NCBI GenBank assembly: GCA_015056255.1 | Contig: SVGP01000017.1 | Span: forward strand, 1 to 64,000 | DNA length: 64,000 nucleotides | Source of the DNA: Clostridiales bacterium | GTDB taxonomy: Bacteria; Bacillota; Clostridia; Christensenellales; Aristaeellaceae | Direction: 5' to 3' | Shown here: positions 1 through 7,694 of the stretch, piece by piece | How positions within the stretch are numbered: the stretch's first letter is position 1 | Layout: every line of letters starts with the position of its first letter | Made by a program: the position numbers and the translations under genes | The notes under the pieces: generated by a model | Seen by the model: the letters and a program-made list of their open reading frames with translations, nothing else | Told to the model about the DNA's origin: nothing | Database searches by the model: none

Positions 1-680
1 GTAAACGGCTGCCCCATTGCATCCAGCATGAAACGCGGAATGGAAACATCCACCCGATGAAAATAATACGGCTTAGGTTCATCGGAATCAGCAGGGGCTA
101 TATCGACATCTTTCAGAAGCTCATCAATATATGCTAATGTTCCTGATGATTCCCAGCTCTCATACGTCAGGCGGAGAAACATTTCGCCAGGAACATAGCA
201 TCTTTTCGGAAAATATAATCCACGTAGATCGTCTGTTGGACAGTTCATCAAATTAAGCAGCCATTCCTTTTGCGCGGCTTTATCGACCTCTTTCAATTTG
301 CGCATATCGGTAAATTGTATTACCTGATCCTTCGTTGCTTTATCAATGCTTCGACCGGGAGCAGCGAACTTTGCCAGTGTTCTTCCGGGAACCGGAGAAA
401 CTTCCAAACCTCGGAGTTCACTTGATAATACAGTATTTCGATAGATATCCAATTCTTCGGTGCTTGAAATATTTTTCATGTAAAAAGCATTGTCCGCCAA
501 AATTTTGCTTTTGCCCAGTAAGCCGCCACCTTTTGAAATCCATAACGAATAAAAAGGCTTCAATTCATCCATGAACTCTTCACAGGCTTTTTGGATGGAC
601 GGTTCTCCATTTTTTTCGCTAATTGCAAAGAATAAAAAATGGTAGCATACGGGATCATACCAACTCGTACTGATGCTCAT
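1..680 (-). CDS. Hypothetical protein, 3' end beyond window
   Basis: The frame is open from an ATG at 680 to the window edge (226 residues), with AGGAGG seven bases upstream on the minus strand. The protein begins MSISTSWYDPVCYHF and is mixed polar and aromatic, with no signal peptide or membrane segment. I do not recognise the family. It is the last visible member of a minus-strand series of unrelated genes separated by near-identical repeats, the setting in which immunity proteins of RHS-type toxins are often found. That role is inferred from context only. Confidence 0.75.
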   Translation of the reverse strand, partial: MSISTSWYDPVCYHFLFFAISEKNGEPSIQKACEEFMDELKPFYSLWISKGGGLLGKSKILADNAFYMKNISSTEELDIYRNTVLSSELRGLEVSPVPGRTLAKFAAPGRSIDKATKDQVIQFTDMRKLKEVDKAAQKEWLLNLMNCPTDDLRGLYFPKRCYVPGEMFLRLTYESWESSGTLAYIDELLKDVDIAPADSDEPKPYYFHRVDVSIPRFMLDAMGQPF

Positions 681-697
681 AGCAAACCTCCTGGAAT

Positions 698-776
698 TTT
701 TGAAAGATAGCCCAAAATGGCACAAGCTGCCATTCCCTACGGATTCTTTCGGGATTACTGATGAATTAAGCTTATT
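698..776. repeat. Partial copy of ~110-bp GGAACGG element
   Basis: This stretch matches the right half of the elements at 2821-2925 and 3704-3812: a small inverted repeat (AATGGCACAA / GCCATTCC), then CCCTACG, TTCTTTCGGGATT and AATTAAGCTT. It directly joins the terminator repeat starting at 781. Confidence 0.7.
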
Positions 777-780
777 TCGT

Positions 781-899
781 ACCATAAATATATCATATCC
801 CGCCCAATCTGTCTACCATGCTGCCGGAGGAAGGACAAAATCGGCGGTCGGAGGACAGAAAAAGCCCGCAGCTCGTGGCTGCGGGCGGTGCTTTTGTAT
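781..899. repeat. Cassette terminator repeat, copy 1
   Basis: First of five copies of a ~120-bp sequence (others at 1918, 2938, 3821 and 4825). It begins ACCATAAATATATCATATCC and includes CTACCATGCTGCCGGAGG. Near its right end a GC stem (GCCCGCAGC / GCTGCGGGC, 864-886) is followed, reading the minus strand, by five T. It therefore works as an intrinsic terminator for the gene ending at 946. Confidence 0.85.
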
Positions 900-945
900 A
901 GAGATTTTAGCATGATTCAAGGAAACGAGAACCTCTTCTTCTCCT

Positions 946-1761
946 TCACATTTCAATACAGGACCAGGTAAAACCTATCGGTATTGAATTTGAATAATTG
1001 AAGGTGATTGCATGAATTCGGTTATCGATCATTGCAATGGCGCTTTTAACGGATGCTTTTCCCGGCAGATCACATTGCGAAACGATTTTTCCATCTGATA
1101 AATCTACACACACCAGTTGTGAACGCTTCTCTCTTCTCAGGACATAGCACAGATTGTCTACCTGAATAATCCGCTGCGTTCCACCGGTCTTTATTGAAGC
1201 CAGAGGAACACCGGTGTTTATATCCAGCACATAAAAATATCCGCCTTGTCCTGCCGTGCCGAAAAACAGCCGATCCTTCCAGCGCATCATATCCGTATAA
1301 AGATATGCTCTGCCAGTGAATTCCCACAATTTCTCGTTTTCCTTCATACAGACATACCCACTGTTTCCTTTATGCAGAATGGTGTATTCTCCGAGAGATT
1401 GCGGAAATGTTTCATAATATGTAAATGGCTTGATGCGTTTTTTGAACTCCATCTGGATATGCTCAGGAACATCATGGGAGAATTTATTGTTTTTCAGATT
1501 CAAGCCCTGATCCTCTGAAACCATCAAAAATGCATCCTCCGGCGTGTCAACCACCATCCATTCGCTTGGAAGTGGAAGAATCTCCACGCTGGTGTTGGTA
1601 TATAGCAATCGCGGCAGCGCGTCTTTTTCTGAGAATGCCAATAAATTATCATCATCCGCAAAGATGAAAGAAACATGATTATCCTGCTTGATAAACTGCC
1701 CATCGCACTTGGGTTCCCACAAATATTCGCGCTTAAACTGTCTGTTCCATAGGATATTCAT
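946..1761 (-). CDS. Beta-propeller-like hypothetical protein
   Basis: 271 residues; ATG at 1761 with GGGAGG nine bases upstream. The sequence has repeated short blocks typical of PQQ- or WD-like blades: a W or F at a strand end, then a D-x-N/D-G/T turn (for example YVLDINTGVPLASI and VCVDLSDGKIVSQ). There is no signal peptide, so it is probably cytoplasmic. The terminator repeat lies immediately downstream and a palindrome (1818-1850) upstream. It resembles the gene at 3953 in general fold but not in close sequence. Propeller-like cytoplasmic proteins occur as immunity partners in RHS loci; that role here is inference. Domain assignment is by eye. Confidence 0.7.
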   Translation of the reverse strand: MNILWNRQFKREYLWEPKCDGQFIKQDNHVSFIFADDDNLLAFSEKDALPRLLYTNTSVEILPLPSEWMVVDTPEDAFLMVSEDQGLNLKNNKFSHDVPEHIQMEFKKRIKPFTYYETFPQSLGEYTILHKGNSGYVCMKENEKLWEFTGRAYLYTDMMRWKDRLFFGTAGQGGYFYVLDINTGVPLASIKTGGTQRIIQVDNLCYVLRREKRSQLVCVDLSDGKIVSQCDLPGKASVKSAIAMIDNRIHAITFNYSNSIPIGFTWSCIEM

Positions 1762-1817
1762 TTAATTATCCTCCCAAGGAATAATCGGGTAGAAATGTAC
1801 CGATGGGTTAGCAGCTT

Positions 1818-1850
1818 GTATATCAGAGGGACGGTTCCTGCGATATATTA
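1818..1850. repeat. Palindrome TATATCAGAGGGACGG.., copy 1
   Basis: Near-perfect inverted repeat: TATATCAGAGG on the left and CCTGCGATATATTA on the right, around ACGGTT. Three relatives lie at 2716, 3115 and 4733. It sits just upstream of the gene starting at 1761. Confidence 0.75.
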
Positions 1851-1917
1851 CTAATTGTAAATCAAAGGATAGTTCACTGATCAATGATTCAAGCGGTTGG
1901 AATTGTTGTATTCGTTG

Positions 1918-2036
1918 CACCACAAATATACCATATCCCGCCCAATCTGTCTACCATGCTGCCGGAGGAAGGACAAAATCGGCGGTCGGAGGACAGAAAA
2001 AGCCCGCAGCTCGTGGCTGCGGACTGTGCTTTTGTG
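1918..2036. repeat. Cassette terminator repeat, copy 2
   Basis: Almost identical to copy 1 over its whole length, with minus-strand terminator stem 2002-2023 and T-run 1997-2001. It is preceded by a 30-base segment (GCGGTTGGAATTGTTG..) shared only with copy 5. It is followed by TGTGGGCATTCAAGGTT, shared with copy 3; that segment includes the stop of the gene at 2044. Confidence 0.85.
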
Positions 2037-2043
2037 TGGGCAT

Positions 2044-2607
2044 TCAAGGTTGAATCAAGGTATCGTCCACCTGACCCAACGTACATTCGTCAAATTGGTT
2101 AAAATAATCTCCATCATAGTGAATAATATCTTCTCTGCAAGCAAATCCATTTTTTTCAACAAACATAATGTCCTCTTCAGAAGCATCGATGATGGCAGCG
2201 ATTTTTTCATGTCCTACAGAATAAAACCAGCACCTATTTCCAACGAAAAAAGCAAGATCACTTGGAAACATAGGGGAATTCCAGTCGCTTATTTTTTCAA
2301 CTATTTTTAATATTTCAAAAGCTTCTGGACAGTTTTCATAAAACACAATCTGGTATGTTGTATTGGGCGCATTCGTAAAAGGGACGCCTGGCCACTTAGG
2401 ATCTGTTCGTTTCTTTATTTGGAATCTTGCTAATGCTTGTTTAATATCTTCTTGATTTTTGCCATATCCCTTTCCGTAGAAATTTTTATAGACCAACATG
2501 AAATAATCCGTCTTGCATAACGCATAATCCAAAAAAGCACAATAATCCGTCTTACAACAATAATTGGCTTGTTGAGCTTTCTCATTAAAATATATAACTC
2601 TTCTCAT
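2044..2607 (-). CDS. Hypothetical protein, possible immunity protein
   Basis: 187 residues from the ATG at 2607, chosen because GGAG lies seven bases upstream; a TTG at 2619 is in frame but has no ribosome site. The protein is soluble, rich in Cys and aromatic residues (NYCCKTDYCAF; FFVGNRCWFYSVGHEK) and ends in an acidic C-terminal half. The central block FPSDLAFFVGNRCWF followed by SVGHEKIAAII resembles small proteins that I have seen beside RHS genes in Firmicutes, but I cannot name a family. The last codons fall within sequence shared with another repeat unit, so the 3' end was apparently exchanged along with the repeat. Confidence 0.65.
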   Translation of the reverse strand: MRRVIYFNEKAQQANYCCKTDYCAFLDYALCKTDYFMLVYKNFYGKGYGKNQEDIKQALARFQIKKRTDPKWPGVPFTNAPNTTYQIVFYENCPEAFEILKIVEKISDWNSPMFPSDLAFFVGNRCWFYSVGHEKIAAIIDASEEDIMFVEKNGFACREDIIHYDGDYFNQFDECTLGQVDDTLIQP

Positions 2608-2820
2608 TTTACTCTCCAAAGAACCAGATAAGATTTGTATGTGAGCTGTTTATGTGATAATGTTTTAGATATCCACACTCAATGGGTCCATGTGCATCAT
2701 CCAAGAAAGCGGAAGTATGTCAGAGGGACGGTTCCTATGATATATTCTATGAATCGTGAATCATGGATCGGTTCTCCGATTCGTGCTTTTGATGTCGTTT
2801 CCGCCTAAAGCTGCAATCTA
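2608..2820. other. Gene-poor spacer with palindrome copy 2
   Basis: No supported gene. It holds the second copy of the TATRTCAGAGGGACGG palindrome (2716-2746) 110 bases upstream of the gene starting at 2607, in AT-rich sequence with scattered stops in all frames. Confidence 0.6.
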
Positions 2821-2925
2821 CCTTGTAGGGAACGGCCCTGTGCCGTTCCTAAACATTCTTATAAGATAGTCCGGAATGGCACATCAGCCATTCCCTACGC
2901 ATTCTTTCGGGATTGCTGAAAAATT
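2821..2925. repeat. GGAACGG palindromic element, copy A
   Basis: Two adjacent inverted repeats: GGAACGGCCCTGTGCCGTTCC (split GGAACGGC / GCCGTTCC) and GGAATGGC / GCCATTCC, flanked by TAGG and CCTA. A second full copy is at 3704-3812 and a half copy at 698-776. It has the same TAGGG..CCCTA edges as the short palindromes elsewhere in this window. Confidence 0.8.
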
Positions 2926-2937
2926 AAGCTTATTTCG

Positions 2938-3062
2938 TACCATAACATAAATATATCATATCCCGCCTAATATGTCTACCATGATGCCGGAGGAAGGACG
3001 AAATTGGCGGTTAGGTGACGGAAAAACCCGCAGCGCGATTGGCTGCGGACTGAGCCTTTGTG
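2938..3062. repeat. Cassette terminator repeat, copy 3
   Basis: Diverged copy (ATGATGCCGG, ATTGGCGGTTAGG) with stem CCCGCAGC / GCTGCGG at 3027-3048 and A-run 3022-3026. It acts as a minus-strand terminator just past the RHS fragment. Confidence 0.8.
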
Positions 3063-3100
3063 TGGGCATTCAAGGTTAAATCATAGTATTGTCTCCCAAT

Positions 3101-3700
3101 TCACTGATCAATTGGATATATCAGAGGAACCGTCCCTCTGATATACCGAATGGAGGTCGGCGCGCCCCATGCGTCGTAGCGGTATTCCACTACGAGGCTG
3201 CCGGAGGCGTCGAGGATGGCTACAATGTCGCCCTGCAGGTTCTTGACGTAGGTGTATTTTACGCCGTTATAGGTCACGGTTGCGGGCTTGCCGGATGCGT
3301 CGTAGGTGAAGTAATACGTATCCGTATTCTTTTTCATCGCTACAATGTGCTTGCCCTTCAGGATGTAATCGGTGGTTTCGGTGATGGCGCCGTTTACCTT
3401 CTTTACCTTTCGGGTTCTGAGGCCATTATGGTTATACTTGTATTCCATCGTCACGCCGGTTGCGGCATTGTGCATGGATTTCAGCTGTCGGCCTTTTTCC
3501 CAAGTGTACGTCCACTTGGTATCGCTTGTGAGATTACCGATGGCGTCGTACGTAAGCTCGTCGTTGCAGAAGTGGGTGAGCTTGTCCTTCCAGTTTGCGT
3601 CCGTATAGCCGTAGATTAGGTTCTGCCTGAGCTCGGTGGGCTGTGCGGCGGTGGAAAGAACGTATGCCTGCTTGCTCAGGATATTTCCGCCCCGCGCGAT
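3101..3700 (-). pseudogene. RHS/YD-repeat core fragment
   Basis: The readable product is an RHS core: NWKDKLTHF, LTYDAIGNLTSD, YTWEKGRQLKSM, EYKYNHNGLRTRKV, YTYVKNLQGDIVAILD and YRYDAWGAPTS. These are the YD-repeat and RHS-core signatures of very large secreted or wall-bound toxin-delivery proteins. Only about 200 residues remain. The 5' end stops at GGNI where the GGAACGG element (3704) begins. The 3' end runs straight after YDAWGAPTS into the palindrome at 3115-3147 and stops at 3101, so the remainder of the core and the variable toxin tip are missing. There is no native start; an in-frame ATG at 3766 lies inside the repeat. It is a remnant and probably not expressed. Confidence 0.85.
3115..3147. 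repeat. Palindrome, copy 3 (inverted), inside RHS fragment
   Basis: GATATATCAGAGG / CCTCTGATATACC around AACCGTC; the centre is inverted relative to the other copies. It forms the truncation point of the RHS fragment. Confidence 0.75.
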
Positions 3701-3703
3701 CAA

Positions 3704-3812
3704 CCTTGTAGGGAACGGTCTTGTGCCGTTCCTAAACATTCTTTTAAAGATAGCCCTGAATGGCACAAGGCCATTCCCTACGAATTCTTTCGGGATTCAT
3801 GTTGAATTAAGC
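3704..3812. repeat. GGAACGG palindromic element, copy B
   Basis: About 85 percent identical by eye to 2821-2925: GGAACGGTC..GCCGTTCC, then AATGGCAC..GCCATTCCCTACG. It marks the 5' break of the RHS fragment and runs into repeat copy 4. Confidence 0.8.
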
Positions 3813-3820
3813 TTATTTTG

Positions 3821-3936
3821 CACCATAAATATATCATATTCCGCCCAATCTGTCTACCATGCTGCCGGAGGAAAGGACAAAATTGGTGATCAGTGGACGG
3901 AAAAAGCCCGCAGCGCGTGGCTGTGGGCAATGCTTT
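3821..3936. repeat. Cassette terminator repeat, copy 4
   Basis: Same core (CCGCCCAATCTGTCTACC.., GCTGCCGGAGG) and a minus-strand terminator with stem 3906-3928 and A-run 3901-3905, 25 bases beyond the stop of the gene at 3953. Confidence 0.85.
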
Positions 3937-3952
3937 CGCTTTAGTTAAACAA

Positions 3953-4678
3953 TTACAATTCGGCAATGATATTTCTTAATGTGTCATTAAGAAGCTTGTT
4001 CGGTATCAATTTTGTAAATGATACAGTATCGTATGGCTTTTTAGGATGTTCGTGCTCATACATACTTCTGAATCCTTCGAGAATAATACCATCTTCACTA
4101 AAATCAGCTTGCCTGACAACGCAAGTATCCAGATCGTCCGGATTTACCATGGAACAAGGTATTTTTCCAACGGTCTCCAATTCGCTATTCAGAATATAGT
4201 AACTATTTCTCTTTGGTCCGCAAAAATAATATTCATCATTGATGGAAACAAAGTGAGCGCCTTCCCCATGTGGGACCCGTTTCAATTTCTCGCCGGTATG
4301 ACAATTAAGCGTTTCGATTCCGACCTCCATAAACTCGCACACCAATTGATCACCGCATAAAACCAGATTATACGCATGCTTTTGCCTATAATGCCAAAGC
4401 AGTTCTGATGTTTTCATATCAAAACAAAACAATCCTGCTTTCCAGTCTTGCAGATAAAACTTCTTTCCATCCGGCGTGCATATAATACCAAACTGCTCTT
4501 GATATGGTACAGACCAATCCCTCATACGTGGTAGTTTGAATACCGATATGCGCCCATCCGCATGAGTAAAATGAAGCTCTTTCTCTGTTATAATTACTTT
4601 TTTGATCGCACCGGTTTTATATTCAACTTCAACGCAGGCATATCCCGTATGGCATATAATCATATCCTTTATGTTCAA
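3953..4678 (-). CDS. Beta-propeller-like hypothetical protein
   Basis: 241 residues from a TTG at 4678, chosen because GGGAG lies eight bases upstream; a GTG at 4687 directly abuts that site and is less likely. Blade-like repeats are visible: FYLQDWKAGLFCFDMKTSE, LVCEFMEVGIETLNCHTGE, YYFCGPKRNSYYILNSELE. This suggests a PQQ/WD-type propeller without signal peptide. The gene lies between two terminator repeats with the palindrome at 4733 upstream, the same arrangement as the gene at 946. Function is unknown; an immunity role is a context-based guess. Confidence 0.65.
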   Translation of the reverse strand: MNIKDMIICHTGYACVEVEYKTGAIKKVIITEKELHFTHADGRISVFKLPRMRDWSVPYQEQFGIICTPDGKKFYLQDWKAGLFCFDMKTSELLWHYRQKHAYNLVLCGDQLVCEFMEVGIETLNCHTGEKLKRVPHGEGAHFVSINDEYYFCGPKRNSYYILNSELETVGKIPCSMVNPDDLDTCVVRQADFSEDGIILEGFRSMYEHEHPKKPYDTVSFTKLIPNKLLNDTLRNIIAEL

Positions 4679-4687
4679 TAGTTTCAC

Positions 4688-4978
4688 TCCCTAAAACACT
4701 TAGTTATTCGTCACCTCGAAAAATTAATCCATTATATCAGAGGGACGGTTCCTGTGATATATTATTAATTGTGAATGAAAGGACAGTTCGCTGAATCAAG
4801 CGGTTGGAATTGTTGTATTCGTTGCACCATAAATATACCATATCCAGCCCAGTCTGTCTACCATGCTGCCGGAGGTAAGGGAGAAATCGATCAGGAGACG
4901 GTAAAAGCCCACAGCCCCTGACCAAGATCAGATCGTGTGACGATGTAACGTTAAATGGAAATTGTCAATCAAAAGTTG
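4688..4978. other. Gene-free end of the repeat island
   Basis: This contains palindrome copy 4 (4733-4764), the GCGGTTGGAATTGTTG segment shared with copy 2 (about 4798) and degenerate terminator repeat copy 5 (4825-4920), whose GC stem is broken (CCCACAGCCCCTG). No gene follows copy 5 on the minus strand, so the cassette it served has been lost. No supported coding sequence. Confidence 0.7.
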
Positions 4979-5007
4979 TTGCTATTCGCGTGAAAAAGCG
5001 TTACAAT
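4979..5007 (+). promoter_or_regulatory. Probable promoter of galK
   Basis: TTGCTA (4979-4984), 17-base spacer, TACAAT (5002-5007); GGGAGGG follows about 20 bases on and the ATG is at 5041. Confidence 0.5.
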
Positions 5008-5040
5008 ATAATGTAGGATAAAATTGGGAGGGAATGTCTT

Positions 5041-6279
5041 ATGGATATGAATCGCCTTTCTCGCCTGTATGACGGACAGGAAAACGCTGAAAAACAGCTT
5101 GTGCGTTTTGAAAGCCTTAAAAAGGAATTTGAACATAAATTCGGATCCAGTGAAAATACCGAAATCATCTCTGCGCCCGGCAGAACCGAAATCGCCGGCA
5201 ACCATACCGACCACAATTTCGGCTGCGTGCTCGCTGCCAGCGTCGATCTGGACACGGTGGCGGTTGTGAGAAAAACGGACAACAATATTGTTACCCTGTA
5301 TTCTGCGGGGTATGATAAGCCCTTCACGGTGGACGTAAGCGATTTGACCGTTCATCCGGAAGAAAAGGAAACAACCTTTGCCCTTATTCGCGGCGTTGCT
5401 GCGTGTCTTAAGGAAGAGGGTTATGCAGTCGGCGGCTTTGACGCGTGCGTCACCTCGACCGTATTAAGCGGAAGCGGACTTTCGTCTTCTGCGGCGTTTG
5501 AAGTTCTTTTGGTTGCGATCAACGATGCGCTTTACAACGGCTGGACTGTGCCTGCCCAGCTCAACGCAAAAATCAGCCAGCGCGCCGAAAACCGCTATTT
5601 CCTTAAGCCGTGCGGCCTGATGGATCAGATGGCCAGCGCAGTGGGCGGCCTTGTTGCCATCGACTTTGATAAGGGAAATGCCAAGGTTGAAGCCGTTTCC
5701 TACGACTTTTCTGAAAAGGGCTATGCGCTTTGCGTAGTCAGCGCGGGCGGCGACCACGGAAACCTCACGAACGAATACGCCGCCGTTCCCGCCGAAATGA
5801 AGGCGGTAGCCAAGGCGCTGGGCGCAGAGGTTTTAAGAGACGTTGTCGATCAGGTGGAAAAGGAAATTCCGAACCTCAAGGGCAAGGTATCCGACCGCTC
5901 GATTCTGCGCGCGCTTCACTTTGTGGATGAAAATGCACGCGTTGGCGAAATGGTGAACGCGCTTAAGGAGGACAACCTTCCCGCGTTCTTAAACGGCATT
6001 ATCGAAAGTGGTGAAAGCAGCTGGAAGCTTCTTCAGAATCTGTGCGTGCCCGGCCGCGATAACCAGGAAATGATGCTCGCGCTTGAAATGTCCAAGCGCA
6101 TGCTGAAAAACAATGGCGGCGCGTGGCGCATCCACGGCGGCGGCTTTGCCGGAACCATCCTCGCCTTCGTTCCCAAGGGAATGGTCAAGGAGTATAAGGA
6201 AAAGATGGAAGCCGTTTTCGGCGAAAATTCCGTCAAGAGCCTGTACGTCCGTCCCGAAGGCGCGGTATGGCTGAAGTAA
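5041..6279 (+). CDS. galK: Galactokinase
   Basis: 412 residues, a normal length. It phosphorylates galactose to galactose 1-phosphate, the first Leloir step, in the cytoplasm. The galactokinase signature is at residues 46-59 (PGRTEIAGNHTDHN), the GHMP ATP loop at about 141-152 (VLSGSGLSSSAA) and the third GHMP motif near 365 (HGGGFAGTI). The signature has AGN where many members have IGE, as in several Clostridia. The start follows GGGAGGG by eight bases. It stands alone after its own promoter, next to the repeat island and facing away from it. A GalE gene (26294) and a galactanase (56408) in the same window give it plausible substrates. Confidence 0.93.
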   Translation: MDMNRLSRLYDGQENAEKQLVRFESLKKEFEHKFGSSENTEIISAPGRTEIAGNHTDHNFGCVLAASVDLDTVAVVRKTDNNIVTLYSAGYDKPFTVDVSDLTVHPEEKETTFALIRGVAACLKEEGYAVGGFDACVTSTVLSGSGLSSSAAFEVLLVAINDALYNGWTVPAQLNAKISQRAENRYFLKPCGLMDQMASAVGGLVAIDFDKGNAKVEAVSYDFSEKGYALCVVSAGGDHGNLTNEYAAVPAEMKAVAKALGAEVLRDVVDQVEKEIPNLKGKVSDRSILRALHFVDENARVGEMVNALKEDNLPAFLNGIIESGESSWKLLQNLCVPGRDNQEMMLALEMSKRMLKNNGGAWRIHGGGFAGTILAFVPKGMVKEYKEKMEAVFGENSVKSLYVRPEGAVWLK

Positions 6280-6325
6280 AAACAGGATAGAGCACAGCCG
6301 AAAGGATTTTCATGAAGTTAGCTGC

Positions 6326-6396
6326 GGGAGGCGAGACGCCTCCCCTACAATGCCTTCGAGCTATCCTGTAGGGGACGGGTTTCCCGTCCCGTGCGC
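6326..6396. repeat. Facing pair of short palindromes (family P1)
   Basis: Two hairpins, GGGAGGCGAGACGCCTCCC then CTACAA, and TGTAGGGG then ACGGGTTTCCCGT, in opposite orientation 16 bases apart. CTACA/TGTAGGG edges are shared with copies elsewhere in this window. The 6280-6512 gap holds no other feature. Confidence 0.75.
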
Positions 6397-6512
6397 GAAG
6401 TGTTTGTTTTTTAGCTTAGCGAACCGTTCCGGCGACAGCTCCTTTTACTGCACAGAAGCCCTTTGATAAAATCCACATGCTCTCAGTCACTCAATCATTG
6501 CGAGGAAAAACC

Positions 6513-6986
6513 ATGTACGTAACCCGAAACAGCGAAGACACATTTTTATTTGCGTCCGCGATCGGCGCACACCTTTTGCCCGGCGACACCGTACTTTTAT
6601 ACGGCGATCTGGGCGCGGGCAAGAGCGTGTTTGCGCGCGGATGTGCGCGGGTGCTCGGCGTTTTTGACGAAATGGCCAGCCCGACCTTTACGCTGATGCA
6701 GCCCTACAAGGGCAAAACCGGCGCAAACGTTTATCATTTTGACCTTTACCGCATATCCGATGAGGATGAATTCTTTGCATCCGGCCTGCAGGATCACATT
6801 GGAACCGACGGCGTTTCCCTGATCGAGTGGCCGCAGCAGGCGGACGTTTGCCCGGAAAAACGGATCGAAATCGACATCGTTCGCGCCGAAGACTTCGACG
6901 GGCGCGAGATTGAAATCAATATGTTCGGCATGGACGATCGCGAGGAAATCATCCTCTCGTCCGTTCGCCGCTGGGAGAAGATTTAA
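6513..6986 (+). CDS. tsaE: tRNA t6A ATPase TsaE
   Basis: 157 residues from the ATG at 6513, which has GAGG eight bases upstream; an in-frame ATG at 6477 lacks a ribosome site. TsaE is the P-loop ATPase that, with TsaB and TsaD, makes threonylcarbamoyl-adenosine at position 37 of ANN-decoding tRNAs. Visible motifs are the Walker A GDLGAGKSVFARG (near residue 32) and SPTFTLMQPY, then YHFDLYRI and LIEWPQQ, all typical of the family. The stop is directly followed by the tsaB start. Confidence 0.95.
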   Translation: MYVTRNSEDTFLFASAIGAHLLPGDTVLLYGDLGAGKSVFARGCARVLGVFDEMASPTFTLMQPYKGKTGANVYHFDLYRISDEDEFFASGLQDHIGTDGVSLIEWPQQADVCPEKRIEIDIVRAEDFDGREIEINMFGMDDREEIILSSVRRWEKI

Positions 6987-7694
6987 ATGACAATCCTCGG
7001 TCTTGACACCTCCGGCCCCGCCTGCTCGGCTGCGCTGACCAGGGACGGGCAATTGGTTCAGGAAATCGTTTTGAATACCGCTCTTACGCACTCGGAAACC
7101 CTGATGCCGGCGATTGAGCGGGTGATGGAGGGCGCAAACGCATCCGTTTCGGACCTTGACGCGATTGCGGTCGTCGCGGGCCCCGGCTCGTTTACCGGCG
7201 TTCGAATCGGCGTTTGCGCAGGCCGCGCGCTTGCGCATGCGGGAAACAAACCCGTTTGCAGAATCAATTCCCTTGAAGCTTTGGCGGCGGGCGCGCCGAA
7301 TGCGAGGGGGATTGTGTGCCCGATTCTGGATGCAAGGCGCATGCAGGTGTATTCGGCGGCGTTTCATGTGGACGCAGAAGGAAAAATTACCCGCATTCTG
7401 CCGGACGATGCAAGAAAGCTCACTGATTTTTTAAATGAGCTTCCTCACGATGAAGAGCTCTATTTTACCGGAGACGGCGTTTCGGTTCACGAAAGCGCGA
7501 TTCGCGAAATCGTTGGCTCCCGCGCTCGTTTTGCGCCGGTTCACGCGCGTATTCTTCGAGCCTCCAGCGCGTGTTTCCTGGCTGAGGGCAAAAAGGACGA
7601 GTGGGCGAAGTATGATTCCTTAACGCCCATCTATCTTCGCGCGCCGCAGGCCGAACGCGAAAGAAACGAAAAGCTTACGAGGCAAAAGGTATGA
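6987..7694 (+). CDS. tsaB: tRNA t6A protein TsaB
   Basis: 235 residues. It has an ASKHA-type fold and forms the TsaD-binding part of the t6A complex. The N-terminus LGLDTSGPACSAAL and the block VVAGPGSFTGVRIG with VCAGRALAHA are hallmarks of TsaB. It starts with no gap after tsaE and its stop overlaps the rimI start by four bases, so the three are one transcript. No tsaD is seen in the window. Confidence 0.95.
   Translation: MTILGLDTSGPACSAALTRDGQLVQEIVLNTALTHSETLMPAIERVMEGANASVSDLDAIAVVAGPGSFTGVRIGVCAGRALAHAGNKPVCRINSLEALAAGAPNARGIVCPILDARRMQVYSAAFHVDAEGKITRILPDDARKLTDFLNELPHDEELYFTGDGVSVHESAIREIVGSRARFAPVHARILRASSACFLAEGKKDEWAKYDSLTPIYLRAPQAERERNEKLTRQKV

Noticed and set aside
781-4920. 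Integron-type attC array
   Set aside because: The repeats follow each gene as attC sites would, but no attC core sites (RYYYAAC/GTTRRRY) or integrase were seen, and the repeat contains a plain terminator. Kept only as an analogy.
1889-4925. Small minus-strand frames sharing RQHGRQ..MIYLWC or similar
   Set aside because: They are translations of the cassette terminator repeat itself, with stops and frames changing from copy to copy.
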